DNA of 64,000 bases from Microbotryomycetes sp. JL201 (taxonomy: Eukaryota; Basidiomycota; Microbotryomycetes), in the NCBI GenBank assembly GCA_033819885.1, contig JAQYUZ010000017.1:186001-250000 (forward strand), given 5' to 3'. The notes beneath the pieces were generated by a model. That model had not been told where the DNA came from and did not search any database. It was given only the letters and a program-made list of their open reading frames with translations. Position 1 is the first letter of the stretch. Every line of letters starts with the position of its first letter. Positions 10,767-22,808 of this stretch are shown in pieces. The position numbers and the translations under genes were made by a program.

Positions 10767-12614
10767 ATGATGTCTTCTGGCGAGATCTGGCGCTGTGAGT
10801 GTGCAATGGTTTGAGGAGGCTTAGGGCGGGAGTTGAAGAATCTCGATCAACCGATGCAGCATTCGCTGTACAAGAGAGGACAGACATTGGATGGTATATC
10901 TGTGGCATCATGTTTTACAAACTTGGGTGGGAATTCTTTAATGGGTCGATTACGGCGCTCGCCACCGACCGATTCAACGCTGCAAGTACATTCACCAAGC
11001 TAGGCGCCGCACAAGGACTGAACCAGGCGGCGCAAGTCTTTGGATCCATAGCTGCGTCGCCATTGATTCACGCATTTACCACGAGAAGCGTTCTTTCAGT
11101 CACTGTCGTGTTTCTTGCGTTCATGACCACGATTTTGCTCATTGTCGATGCCGCTACTGGCGGACGAATCAAATCGGTCGACTCGGATCAACCGTCTTAC
11201 GGCACTTGGAATCCGAACCTGATTTTTTTCGTTTGGACCGTTGCCGGCGTCGCCTGTAAGTCTCTTCTGCCCCCCGAAAGTGCAACGAGTGCTCAAGCCA
11301 AGCAATTATAGTCGGAAGTATTGAACTCGTTCGCCGTGTGATCCCAGCCGACATTGTTGGTGGCAACGTCGCAAAGTTGCGTCGAATGGACGCTGCAGTC
11401 TATGTCTGGTATCAAGTGGCAGGTACAGCTGGGGCTTTCGCATCTTCAGCAGCCATATCTCGATTTGGCAACAATTACTCGTTCATCTTGTCGCCAATCC
11501 TTTTTGTCATGGCCGGCTTGATCTGGACTCGCATGTCTGCCACTCGAAAAGCGCCAGACGCGACTGATTGCGAGAAAGATGACAGCAACCTCGGAGACAG
11601 GCCAGGTCGGGTGTGCTTGCTGTTTCGCCCTGGCTACCTATTCCTCAAGTCTGTCGGGTACGGCGTGTGGGTTGTCATGTCCCATAGGCGGTTCGTCTGG
11701 TTATTTCCAGCCTACTCAATCGCTCTGTATCTGCATCGCTTTCTCGAATCGTCAGTGGCCCCAGCCTTTGCGCGTCGCGTGTTGGGCCAGTCGGCTTGGT
11801 CGCAAATCATCATCGGCGGATCCAACTTTGGTGAATTACTGGGCGCAGCGTCCGTCTTCGTCTTGAACGATCACATCCCAACGCCAATACCGTGGCTTCG
11901 GTTCGATGCATTGATGCTCAACCTGATCTGGGTCTTGCCACATTTCTCCCGCGTGCTTGCGCCTGAAGTGTCATCGGCGTGGAAGGCAAGCCTACAGCAG
12001 ACCCGCACAAGCTTTACGCTGATCTTGTCTTGACAACAGTTGGCAATCTTTTTTTGTCCCTTGTCCATAGGATGGTCGAGCGGTGACTGCTCTTTGACAG
12101 CGCAAGTTAAATCTCGCTTGTGCATTCATCAAAAGGTTGTCCTCACGTCTTTTCGCTCCGCAGCTACATCCAATCGTCACTCAACGACTCTGCAGACTTT
12201 CGACGACCGAGAGACGTTTCGGCGCTTGGTGCCACCATGGCATTTCTCTTCTCCTCGTACATCATTCTCAACGCTGTCTTGTCAACGTTGCTAGGCAGAG
12301 TCATTGATCGAGACTTTGAATCCAACGGCAACATCTACGCCGCCCTGCAGCAAGTGGGCGGTGTGCAATTCTCTGTCGGTTGCGCCATCATCCTCATGGC
12401 GTCGCTCGTGCCGGTCGGCGCCTTCGCTATCAATCCTCAAGTGCTCAATCACCAACTTTTGCCCGGCCAGGAGTACGATGAAAGTGCTGTCGGCCTCGAG
12501 AGAGGGAGCATGTCGGCAGGACTAGATCAAGGAAGTGGACGTCGTGAAGCCAGCTGCGTGAAGTCACAGCCGCCGACATTTGGCGATGGGCAACTGTTTC
12601 GTAATACATCGTAG
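10767..12614 (+). CDS. MFS transporter, paralog 1 (contains a GC-AG intron)
   Basis: Predicted 539-residue major facilitator superfamily transporter with about 12 hydrophobic segments; the substrate is unknown. Exons are 10767-10794, 10860-11255, 11312-11985, 12040-12082 and 12136-12614, summing exactly to 540 codons. It starts MMSSGEIWR and is collinear with its neighbour at 13597. Shared blocks include MFYKLG.EFFNGSIT.LATDRFN, RRVIPADIVGGNV.KLRRMDA and ALYLHRFLESS.APAFARRVLG. The third intron has a GC donor (AAG|GCAAGC at 11986), where the paralog has GTAAGC. The spliced proteins align without a gap across the site (WKLAIFFCPLSIGW against WIIAATFIPVSYGW). The C-terminal tails differ, suggesting divergence after a tandem duplication. 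Confidence 0.85.
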
Positions 12615-13596
12615 GGCACACCACTCTACATTATTCATAGCCTCAAATTGCTTCAATCGCATTGATACTGTCTCACACCCCTTTGCGACTTTCTCAGGCT
12701 CTCGTCTTGTAAGTGTCGTTCAGCAAGTAGTTTGCAAGGAAACTGGATGCACGCGAGGCCTTTGGCTGATTCTCTCCCTGCTGCTAGGTCATGCAGAGCC
12801 GGTTTTGTGGGCATGCGGGAGGGACCAACCAACTCCTCTGGCTATCACACAGCACGTTGTGCCGAGAGCGTCTCGATCAAAGTATGGGCTGGACAAGCTC
12901 TAGGCAGGTGAATATTGTCTCAGAAGCCTGGCCACAAGTCGAGCGCACGTTCTCTTAATCGATCAAGAAAGCACACGTTTACGAACTCATGCCTGTTTGA
13001 CGCCTTGATATCAAGAGTCCGCGTTCCGTTGCCACAATCGATGAAATTGCGCGGACTCAGGTTCTCGACATTGCTTTGTCAAACTTTACAAACGGGGTGA
13101 TATGATATATGTAGAACATGCGTTAAAGCTGTCTCTGAAGACTGCACGTGCTCCTGTCCAGGTGAAATGTGGCCATTCTATTCGGTGAGGGCTATTCGCC
13201 TTGCTTGAGTTCCTGACGACACTTCTGTGTCTTGTTAAAGGCCCCAGCCTGCCGCTAAAAATGAATGGATGTGATCGCCGTCTTGGCGCCGCACCGTCTC
13301 GGGGAACGTGCGCAGTCGGCCCCAGGCGAATTGCGCCCTCGTGTCTTGACGGCGCGTTCTGATTGGTCAAAGGTCGCGAAGGGAGTCGATCGTTGGCTCA
13401 AGGGCAAGCCATGCGAAAGTGAGGACAGTCGCCGTGCGGTCAGGTAACAAGCGCCGGCAATTTCACACGAACAGACGAGGTTCTGGACCCTTGGGCCACT
13501 GGTTCGTAGCGAAAAAAAAACCTAGAGCTGTCCCGTCTCGCACTTTGTCTTCTCCATATCAGCTGGTCCACGCTTCAAGCACTGAAACGAGTCACG
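12615..13596. other. Intergenic between MFS paralogs
   Basis: About 1 kb with the 3' flank of MFS gene 1 and the promoter of MFS gene 2. I see no remnant gene, direct repeat or mobile element. Confidence 0.5.
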
Positions 13597-15653
13597 ATGA
13601 TGTCCGCCGGTGAAATCTGGCGCTGTGAGTCTACCTTCTCCTTCGCGCCTGGTGACATGGATAGGAGGGCACCGAGCGCCACCAACAAATCGTTCGACGA
13701 TTTTCTGATTCGGGCGCACAACCATGAGCGTTCCTCCGGCTGCTACTTAGCAGCTTGAGAGCATGCTGGAGAGTGGTGCGGTCTGCTACAGCTCTCAGGG
13801 GCGCCAACAGCTGCGTTCCCTTGTTCTTCGCGAGTTCATAAACTGACAACTTCCCTCTCCCTCGCAGCCTTCAGCGTCCAGGAGAAAACCAACATTGCAT
13901 GGTACATCGGAGGTATCATGTTCTACAAACTCGGCCTTGAATTCTTCAATGGCTCAATCACCACGCTCGCTACCGATCGCTTCAATTCTGAGAATGCATT
14001 CACCAAGCTCGGCGCGGCGCAAGGTATCAATCAGGCGGCACAATGCGTGGGCGCTATTCTCATTGCACCCCTCGTGCGCAAGTTTGCTACCCGCACCGTT
14101 CTCTCTGGTGCGATTGTGTTCTTCGCACTCATGACAATGATTCTTCTCATTGTCGATGCCGCCACTGGAGGTGAACTCAAACCGGCTGGCGCCAAGAAGC
14201 CTTTGTATGGCTCGTGGAACCCCGATTTGATCTTTGTTGTTTGGACTCTGGCTGGTATTGCCTGTGAGTGCATTCATCTCGGAGCAAGGACATTACTGAG
14301 CACGAGCTGATGATCGGCCGTCGTCGAGCGCAGATGGTATGGTTGAATTGATCCGCCGCGTCATCCCAGCCGATATCGTGGGAGGTAACGTCAACAAGCT
14401 CCGCCGTATGGATGCCACTGTCCACGTTCTATACGAAGTTGCCGGCACTTCAGGAGCGTTTGCCTCGTCCGCCGCCATTTCGCGTTTCGGCAACAATTAT
14501 TCGTTCATGTTCTCACCAATCTTTTTCGTCATTGCTGGCTTGATCTGGACGCGGGTTTCGGCAATGAATGTCACGCACAACGAGCCTGATGCAGATGAGC
14601 CAGGATTGGCCGCCGTTGACCGCAAGTCAAAGTGGACCAACAACTACTTCTTTTCGGTCTTGTACGGTGGTTTCTTGTTTTTCAAGTCGGTCGGCTACGG
14701 AACCTGGATCGTCATGACCCACAGGCGCTTTGTTTGGCTTTTTCCTGGTTACGCTATTGCGCTGTACCTCCATCGCTTCCTCGAATCATCTTTGGCTCCC
14801 GCATTCGCTCGTCGCGTCCTCGGCGTGTCTGCATGGTCCCAAATCATGGTTGGTGGATCAAACTTTGGCGAACTGCTCGGTGCTGCCTCGGTCTTTTTGC
14901 TCAACGACTTTGTTCCGACGCCGCTGCCCTGGTTGCGCCTGGACGCTCTCATGCTCAACTTGGTTTGGGTTCTCCCACGCTATTCTCGAATCTTGCCCGC
15001 TCAAGTTTCTTCGGCTTGGATCATTGCCGGTAAGCAGAACGCAGTAGAGTATGGGTCGCGGAAGCGGCAGAACGCTGACGATTTTTCCAATGTGGTGCCC
15101 TTGGCGCCAACAGCTACTTTCATACCCGTTTCCTACGGCTGGGCTGCCGGTAGGTATCGATTGGCAGAAATGAGTGAGAGAACGCATCTGACACAGTCGT
15201 CCGATTTCAGGTGACGTGTCTCTTGCTGCCTACATTCAATCGTCGCTCAACAACTCGTCCGACATCCGACCAAAGGATATCTCGGCCCTTGGCGCGACGA
15301 TGGCATTCTTGTATTCGTCCTACATCGTGATCAACGCTGTCATGTCTACATTGATGGGTCGCGTCATTGACCGCGATTTGAAGGCAAACGGCAACATTTA
15401 CAACGCCCTTACGCAGGTGGGAGGCATTCAATTCTCAGTTGGATGCGCCATCATCTTGTTGGCATCGCTCGTGCCCTCTGGAGCATTTTCACTCAACCCA
15501 AAGATGCTCAACTCTATGCCTCTTGAGGGTCAAGAGGCCGCAGGCGGCTTGTATGGCGACGACGGTGTCGCACAAGACAAGCTCAACAAGTCTACCAACT
15601 CGTACGACGAGGAAAAAGATTTTGACCGGACTCAAAACAAGACGATCGCTTGA
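13597..15653 (+). CDS. MFS transporter, paralog 2
   Basis: Predicted 532-residue membrane transporter, tandem duplicate of the gene at 10767. Exons are 13597-13624, 13868-14263, 14334-15029, 15114-15149 and 15211-15653, summing exactly to 533 codons, all GT-AG. The first exon codes only MMSAGEIWR plus one base, as in paralog 1, and exon 2 has the same length (396 nt) in both. A 36-nt fourth exon codes part of a membrane segment (ATFIPVSYGWAA). The first intron is long (243 nt) compared with 65 nt in paralog 1. The C-terminus is a charged cytosolic tail. Substrate unknown. The intact frame and conserved core suggest both copies are functional. Confidence 0.87.
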
Positions 15654-16129
15654 AAAAGGAATGGTCGTCCGCTGACCTCCTTCGCTTGATCTGTTTTCGC
15701 ACATATCATAGATTTCTTCTTCATACTTTTTGTGGGTTAGGTTCACGACATTTCGTACTGCTTTGAGGTTTTCTCTTTGTATCACTCGCTCGCTCGATTG
15801 TTTGTTCAAATGGCCACATTCTTTGCTCTGTTCTGCCGAGTCATTGCATTGCGTTTTGACATGCCCGATAAGTCTGCAATCACGTAGAGAAAAACACGCG
15901 CGATTGCAGAGTCCCTGAAGAGGGGTGGAGAATCGTTGCTGCGCATGCTTTGATGAGTCGTAAGGAGGGTAGTTCGAGGACGGTCTACGGATGATGTCTG
16001 CGCTTTTTGCTCCGCCGCGACTCGGCCTCTCTTTGCAACCTGCCAGAGATGTCTCGCTCGCGGCTTTTGGTAATTTACGCTCCCGCCTGAATGTTGCCAA
16101 CAAACGACACGTTGCAAAGTTACGCATGT
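15654..16129. other. Convergent 3' intergenic region
   Basis: This holds the 3' flanks of MFS gene 2 (plus) and SED5 (minus). No gene is recognised. Confidence 0.5.
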
Positions 16130-17631
16130 CTAGCTGACCATGACGAATACGAAAAAAGTAAAGATGAGAGCAGCAAACACCTATCGATTTAGGCGTCAGC
16201 TCCAGAATGCCACACTTTGCATATTCAGTGGGACTCGCCTTGAGCATCAACCACCGATTCGACGAGACTGAAGCGTAGTATCGTAACAGTTCGCTACGAG
16301 TAACAGATTAGACTCGATATCGTTCTGATGGCGATGAATACTCACTTTTGCGCTCCTGACACGTTCGTAGCAATCTCTTCTGTGTCTGCATCGATCCGAG
16401 TGACCGTTTCACCCTGTATCGCGACCATTGTTGCCAACTGGGAAAAGATCTGCCCTAATTCTGCAACTGTAGACTCGATCGTCTCGATGGCCGAACTTCG
16501 CTGGTTCATATATTGATCCTGTTTGTCGGTTGTCAGATGAGAAACTATTCTGGACTTTAATTGCAAACTCACATCCGCCGGCTGCTGCGCCAATTCCATC
16601 TGCATGTAACCCTGCTCAGACTGGCCCGAACCTGTCTGACCCGGGCCGCCCAGGTCGAGCGCAAGGAAGTCTGCTTGCTGCCCGTTGAGTTCTCTCCCTT
16701 TGCCCTTGACTCCGCTCGGTGTCGTCGACTGCGATCTGTATAGAGGCGAGTCTGATCGCAGCGTGCCATCACCCGCGTTGGGATTGCGGGAACGCAAGAC
16801 TTGGAGTAAGTGTCAGGGCTTCAGAATGTGGGAGTCGTCGGGCTCTGATGTCTGTGCTCACCTGATGTTGGTCCTGACGGGACGTTGCTTGTACTGTGCA
16901 TGAACTGCTCTGTCCGATTTCGAGATGCCTTCATGTTCTGAGGATTGGCCCGAATTCAGCGCCCGCCACCTCTCACTCAGGCTCAGACGCGCGTACCTGC
17001 GTCCTGATCTCGAGTACATCTTTGAATCCGATACTTGTGTCTGCAAGCTTGCTCTGGAGCATCATGACGATGTTGTTGTTGTGTTCAGAGACTTGCTTTG
17101 ACGTGCTGGCGGTGCCTGCGCCGATTTGCGTCTTTGTGTACAGTTGAAGCTGCCCGATCTGTTGATTCAGCGCGGCGATATCTTGTTTGATGATGTATGT
17201 TAGTTCCTGTGTATTGCGGGTGTGCACGAGCGTGTGCGTCAGCGTGTGGGGAGCGTTCGACCGTCTGCTGGGCGACGTACGCTTATTTCGACGGGCCGGT
17301 CGTCAAACAAGGTCTTGCGCTTGGCCACTGGATGATGTTTCAGAAGGAAATGTCAGCCCCTGCGTGCCGTGGCTGCGCCTAAACGAAGGAGCGCCATTCA
17401 TGACGCCGCCTCGTCGCGTGACGCACGCTGTGCCAGCTTCTCGAGCTTGTACGTCGTCCCTTGGATGTCTTTGCTGATCTTTGCTGCCATTCTAGCAAAC
17501 TCTGAGCGCTGCTTGGTTTTGTCATGTTGCAGGAGCGGCTTGCGGTGCTCGTTCGTGGCTGTCAGCCGCAGCGACGCAGCTTCGACGCACGCCCGGAACT
17601 CGTTTGTCCGATCTTTCAAGCTGGACGACAT
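16130..17631 (-). CDS. SED5: Syntaxin-5/Sed5 Golgi t-SNARE (contains a GC-AG intron)
   Basis: Qa-SNARE for ER-Golgi and intra-Golgi fusion. The start at 17631 gives MSSSLKDRTNEF, matching the conserved DRT.EF N-terminal peptide that binds the SM protein Sly1. Next come the Habc region (LEKLAQLAKRKTLF, ELTYIIKQDIAALN) and a Ser-rich linker. The SNARE motif ends MNQRSSAIETIESTVAELGQ...QIFSQLATMVAIQGE, whose central layer Gln is typical, followed by NELLRYYASVSSNRW. The C-terminal anchor (VFAALIFTFFVFVMVS) lies in a 51-nt last exon at 16130-16180. It is joined only if the preceding donor is GC (AAG|GCGAGT, intron 16181-16238). GT alternatives lose the anchor frame. Other introns are GT-AG. Confidence 0.93.
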
Positions 17632-18090
17632 GGCTTGCGAGTGCTGCAAGCAAGTCGGGCGCCGAGGGCTAGAAGGGCAAGATTCGGAGGATGCGGCCTG
17701 GCCGGTGCGAGCTGACGAAATATTGTGAGTATGCTACCGTTGTAGGGCGCCCCTGTTTAGTTCGAAGATTGCGTTTAGTACACGGCACAGCGTGCACCGA
17801 ATGGCACCCTTACCCATGCCGAGTGCATTTCTCTCGGCCGCAGCAGAAACCATTCGCGTTCACGCAGTCGGTTTTTCGCTCCAGATACGCACGCAGGCAG
17901 GCCCATACGCGAGCTCCGTCTGCTTGCTACATCACCTCGAACCTTGCCGTGGTCTTACGTGCATTTGCTCGCCCGCCCGACCGACTCTCTTCTTTGAGCA
18001 TCTGTTGGCAGCCACTGCGGTTTCCGGCGTAGGTCCCGCCGCGCCAAAACACTCGTCCGACACAACAGTGCACGCGACAGTGGTCATACA
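17632..18090. other. Divergent promoter region SED5 / GH5
   Basis: About 460 bp between two divergently transcribed starts. No specific motif or RNA gene was recognised. Confidence 0.5.
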
Positions 18091-20497
18091 ATGAGACTTG
18101 CTCTGACAGCAGCGTGCCTGCTGTGCATCGTCCACCATGCGCAAGCATCTACGCAGATTGGCGGCATCGCAAACAGGCAGCTCGTGCGGGAGCATCGCGC
18201 AGAATTGATGCGCGGCATCGTGCCAGAAATAATCAAACGTGCAAATGAACCCGTGTTGGTCACTGGAAGCGAAATGAACGCAGGCGAATGGATGCCATAC
18301 ATGTCTGCCATTCGGGATGGCGCTCCCGCCGAGAATGCTCAGGCCATCGAGCCAAGCAGCCAAGACGACGAGCTGCCCACCAGTCACCACGAAGGCATGT
18401 GGAGCCGCAAACAGATGCACAGGCGATTGGCAGAAAGGCAACAAGCCCGCGCTTTGTCAGGCAATGGCACAGAGATCAGTATGTCAGACCTGAGCTATCC
18501 GTTTCGAGCAAGAATGCTCAATGTCGAAATGCACGCGACGCAGGTCCGCTCGCGCATCAAACACCGGCAGAGAACACGTCGTCATCTTTTACGCAATCAA
18601 GTAGCTCTGCCACGAGTGCGAGTACCACGACTGCTACATCGTCCCCGTCCACGACGCCACCGAAATCAGCCTCTGCTTCCTTACCTTCCGCGACGAGCCC
18701 AGACTACTCAGAGTCGGGCATCTCTTCTACAGTGGCAGTGTCTCAGACCTCTACTGCCTCACCGTCGTCGTCGCCGTCGTCGCTGTCGTCTTCGTCCTCT
18801 CCGTCAACTACGACGACAATGCCCTCGGTTCACAGGATAGCGGCGACCACAACGACAAAGACAACTCCCGTCGTATGTGCACCTACATATAGAGCTCCAA
18901 CGATGATTTCGGGCACAGGCACGCTTCCGAAACCTACAAGGTGATTTTCGTCAATCTGCCAAAGAATTCGCGCTGATCTTGCAATTTCAGTTTCGTAAAG
19001 CGCATGCCGACTGGTTGGGGTCTCGGTCTCGACGGAAAATCGTTCCGTATCGCTGGATACAATATTTACTGGCTGTGCAACCACGAGGACGAATTGCCCA
19101 AAGGGCAGAACCCGTCGAAGCAGCGAGTGCGAGAAGCGATGGCCATGGCTGTCGCAGCCGGAGCCAACACTGTGAGTATCTCCTCTGCTAGCCTCCGGGA
19201 TACACCCATTCTCCGCCATCTCAAAAATTCGGCTGAAACCATGTCGGCCTGCTGCAGATTCGCGTGACTACGTGTGGTCAAAGCACAGGTACCTTGTGGT
19301 CTATCGAACCATCTGTTGGCAGGTTCAGAAACGTAAGCTCTCGGCCTTCCACCTGTCCAATCACGTGCTTAGCCGGTTCGCGGACAGTGGGATGCGCCGG
19401 ATTACGTTCTGTATGCTGCGAGGGAGTACGGATTGCGAGTAATCCTGCCCTTGACGGACAACTATAATTACTAGTAAGTCTCACGATGTTGAGCTATTGA
19501 AACCGTTTGAGAGATCTCGAAAGCTTTTCGGTGCGATCTGACCTTTTGTCTTGCTAGTCACGGTGGCAAGTATGATTTCCTGTGGTGGAAGAAGATTTCC
19601 ACAATCAACAATGGCTGGCGCTTTTACACTGAGAACACGGCAATCGCCTCGTACAAAGCATAGTAAGGCGGGGAGCGACAGGGTCATCGACACGAAGCTA
19701 CTTACAGGCTTTCATCACAGCATCTATCAAATGATGAATCGGGTCAACAAGTATACAGGCGTACGGTACGGCGATGACCCGACCATTCTAGCCTGGGAGA
19801 CAGGTAACGAGCTTGGAGCATACCTCGGCACACAAGGTTACCCTCCACTCAAATGGACCAACAACATTGCCGCCTACATTAAAAGCATGTCAAATCAGCT
19901 TGTCATTGACGGCAGTGACGGTTTTTACTCGTGGAGCACTCGTCAGACTGCAGAAGGACTAAAGTCACCATACATCGACATCATGACGGACCACAGCTAC
20001 CCTCGTAACATCACGTTGCTCGACCAAGAAGTCAAGTTGATCAAGCAGTACAACAAGAATTTCTTGATTGGCGGTCTGTCGCATGGTGCTTTCGCGTTTG
20101 ATTGTGCGCTGACTGTTGCCCCCCGACAGAGTGGGATTGGACCAACAATAACGGCGGCAACAGCATCGATCAATACATTCAGCGTCTCGAATCAAGTTAC
20201 TTTTTCGGAGACATGGTGTGGTCGTTGTTCGGCCACGACGACAATTGTTGTGCATACTTGCCACATGTTAGCTTTGATCCTTTACCTCTCTCGCGTTTGC
20301 GCTTCATTGACACGTCTCACGACCGTCAGAACGATGGATACACTATCTATTACCCGAACGGGAACACGGCTTCCGAACAAGACAACATTCTCAAAGTCGT
20401 TCAACACGTGAGTCCCCTATCGCCGGCGTGATCTGCAGGCAAACTTTGCTAACGGATCCATTTCCTGCTCAAACAGTTCTACAGGCAAGCCTCTTAG
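18091..20497 (+). CDS. Secreted glycoside hydrolase family 5 (mannanase-like)
   Basis: Extracellular glycosidase of clan GH-A, closest in pattern to fungal beta-mannanases. Ten exons (18091-18478, 18544-18940, 18991-19171, 19258-19332, 19373-19473, 19558-19662, 19721-20073, 20130-20266, 20330-20407, 20477-20497) sum exactly to 612 codons. A signal peptide (MRLALTAACLLCIVHHAQA) is followed by a pro-like region and a Ser/Thr-rich linker, probably O-glycosylated. The catalytic domain starts near FVKRMPTGWGLGLDGKSFRIAGYNIYWL. The acid/base is Glu446 in WETGNE. The nucleophile is Glu534 in FLIGEWDW, whose codon is split by the intron 20074-20129. The ending is FYRQAS. Exact substrate (mannan or another beta-glycan) is inferred only. 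Confidence 0.88.
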
Positions 20498-20954
20498 CGA
20501 AATATACTGTGATGTTACAAGCTGACCCTTTGATTTCTCAAAACAGGATGACTGGCAGACCTGTCCCATCCGTCTTGCCGGGTGTCGTTTGTAGACAGCC
20601 CGCATTCTAGATTCAAGTCTCGTGTCTTATAGATTCGTTTTTCTTGTGTGATACCCATTTGGTATTTCAGTTGGAGTTTGCGGTAGTGAACGATAAACGG
20701 CCTCCTGGAATCGTTTGTCAATTACACCCAGTGATAAGTACGTTTACAAAAGGGAACCGGGATAGTCTGTTGCGCCCTATGATTATTGTCGGGCCAAGGT
20801 GAAGAGGTCATGCACAGAAAAAAGAAAGAAAAGGAAAGAAAAAAAAAAACAAAAGAAAAGGGGGGGAAAAAAAAAGGGCGCGGGCTCTCGAAAGTCGAAA
20901 ACGAGAGGGGAAGACGAGGAATGGGTATTGTCATATCGCTTGACCGCCGAGTTT
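20498..20954. other. Convergent 3' intergenic region with purine tract
   Basis: This holds the 3' flanks of GH5 (plus) and the PSR1-like gene (minus). A nearly pure A/G tract lies at 20816-20879. No gene is recognised. Confidence 0.5.
20816..20879. repeat. Purine (A/G) low-complexity tract
   Basis: About 64 nt of almost uninterrupted purines on the plus strand, including long A runs and a run of seven or more G. It is probably a slippage-prone simple sequence; triplex formation is possible in principle. Confidence 0.7.
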
Positions 20955-22808
20955 TCACACGACGATAGGCAAGTGTTGGTACAGGCCAGCGTCGAGGACG
21001 CTACGCACGTCTGGCACTTGTTCGAGGTCAGTAAGGAATGGCACGAGGTCTGTCAGCTCAGTGTCGTGTCTGTCAAATGACAATTCAGCAACCTGTCTTT
21101 CGTCGCTAGACCTTGGACTGACGGATCATTGAACCAGGACGAAATCGGAACAGCGTTATTGACGTGGAATACATAAGATGCCGGCGAGTTGTCTATGATG
21201 ATGCAGTCGGCCATTTGTCGACCAAGCTGGGACAAGTCCTATCAACACAGATTGCACGATCAGCCATCGTCCGCCACGGTCCAGGTTGGTACTCGACTTG
21301 CCTTGACGTAATTTCCCTTGTTGTTGTAGCAGCTTTCACGGAACAATCTATGCTTGACAACCTGGTGCACGTCTAGTTGATCCAAGACCGGATCGGCGTA
21401 TTTAGACAAGGACGCGGTAAAGACGACAATCTCGTAGATTTCGCCCATCGCTTTCAAAAAAGCTAATATCGCTTATTGTCAGCATTATTCTCCGAATTTT
21501 GCAAAAAGCCCGACCAACCATCGACGCCAGGTCGCTTGATGACATAGACATTGTGGTACTGGTTTTCAATTTCGACCGGAACGACATAATCTGCTTGATG
21601 GACCATCTGCAGCGGCGATTCAGCCCAAAGCCAAGCAGGACAAATCTTCCGAACCCACTTTAAAGGACGAGTGAACGAGCGTCTCGTCCAAATCGAGCAC
21701 CAAGCACTTTCTGCCCTTCATGTCGTCCGAGATGTCCTCCAAAAGCGGATGCGGCAAGCCGTCCTAAATACCCGGCTTTCCGTCAACTCGCCACCCAAAT
21801 CAACACGCCACAAAGACTGACCTCTCCAATCGGAATGCCCACGCCTCCCCGTGCGATCAGAGATTGCTCCTCGTCTTCCTCGTCTTCGTCCTCTGATTCG
21901 TCAGTCTCGTCGTCCGTTTCGACAATCGCCATGCCAGGCTCGGGAACTTGCGTTATAATGCTCTCTGGGGCCTTGCCGCTTCTCCTTCGTTTCGTTTTGG
22001 CCGGCGTCGAAGGCGAGCTGGCTTCCTTACCGGGCGCCATTACTGCACCTGCGGTCACGCCGCCGGTCTCTTCAATCGGCAGCGGAGTACCTTCTGGGGA
22101 CGGACCGGAGGCGACTGGTGCGTCATTCTTTGCCGTGTTTGCATCCATGGGTGCGATACCGGCATCGCGACCTTTTTCGCTTTGCGTAGCATCGTCAAGA
22201 TTTGTCTTTTCCGTCAAGGGATTCGGGGCTGTAGTCGGAGCAGCGATGACGGCTGCCTTTTCGTTCACAGCAGGCTCTTGTGCTTGTGACGTGGTTGCTG
22301 GTCGTACAGGCTTTTTGCGATCGTGCTCGTCGTCGAATGCGCTCGACGATACGCAGCAACCGAACAATGATCCGAGAAGGCCACGTTTCTTGGGTTTTGA
22401 TGGTGGTTGACGAGCTGATGTGGATGCATTCTGACGGCCAGATGCAGCTTGTCCGTGTTGCGTGCTCGATGGCCGTTGAGCGGTGTCTGACGGAGATGCC
22501 AAGACTGGCGTCGTGTCGTTTGACTTGTGAATCGAGCTTTTAGTGTCGGCGTCGGTCACAGCTGCCGAGCTTGCCATCACACTGTTGTTAGCTAGTGAAG
22601 ACGTTGTTGCGGGCTGTGCGGGCGCTGTAGGCGGTGGGCCCAGACTTGTTGTTGTTGGCGCGGCGGGGTTGATTGATGTCTCTGTCGCGGTGCGAGGCGT
22701 TACCGGGCCATCAGAGTCCAGGTTCGCATTGTTCATTGAGACATCACCGCTTCGGTCAGCGTCTGTGGCCATTGCAGCTTGATGCGGTGCAGTGGACCCA
22801 CGAGACAT
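20955..22808 (-). CDS. PSR1: PSR1/SCP-type CTD-like protein phosphatase (contains a GC-AG intron)
   Basis: HAD-superfamily Ser/Thr phosphatase of the FCP1/NIF family. The long N-terminal region (first exon 22808-21822, 329 codons) is disordered and Ser/Thr/Ala rich. It carries a [10 protein letters not shown] motif like the palmitoylated cysteines of yeast Psr1/Psr2, and ends in an acidic patch. The catalytic domain has [10 protein letters not shown] (nucleophile DxDxT), [41 protein letters not shown] and [18 protein letters not shown]. The intron 21239-21301 has a GC donor (AAG|GCAAGT) and yields the family sequence GNYVKDLSQLGR. An in-frame GT alternative would insert three residues there. 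The frame is open a little upstream of 22808 without ATG, so an extra 5' exon is possible. Confidence 0.9.
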
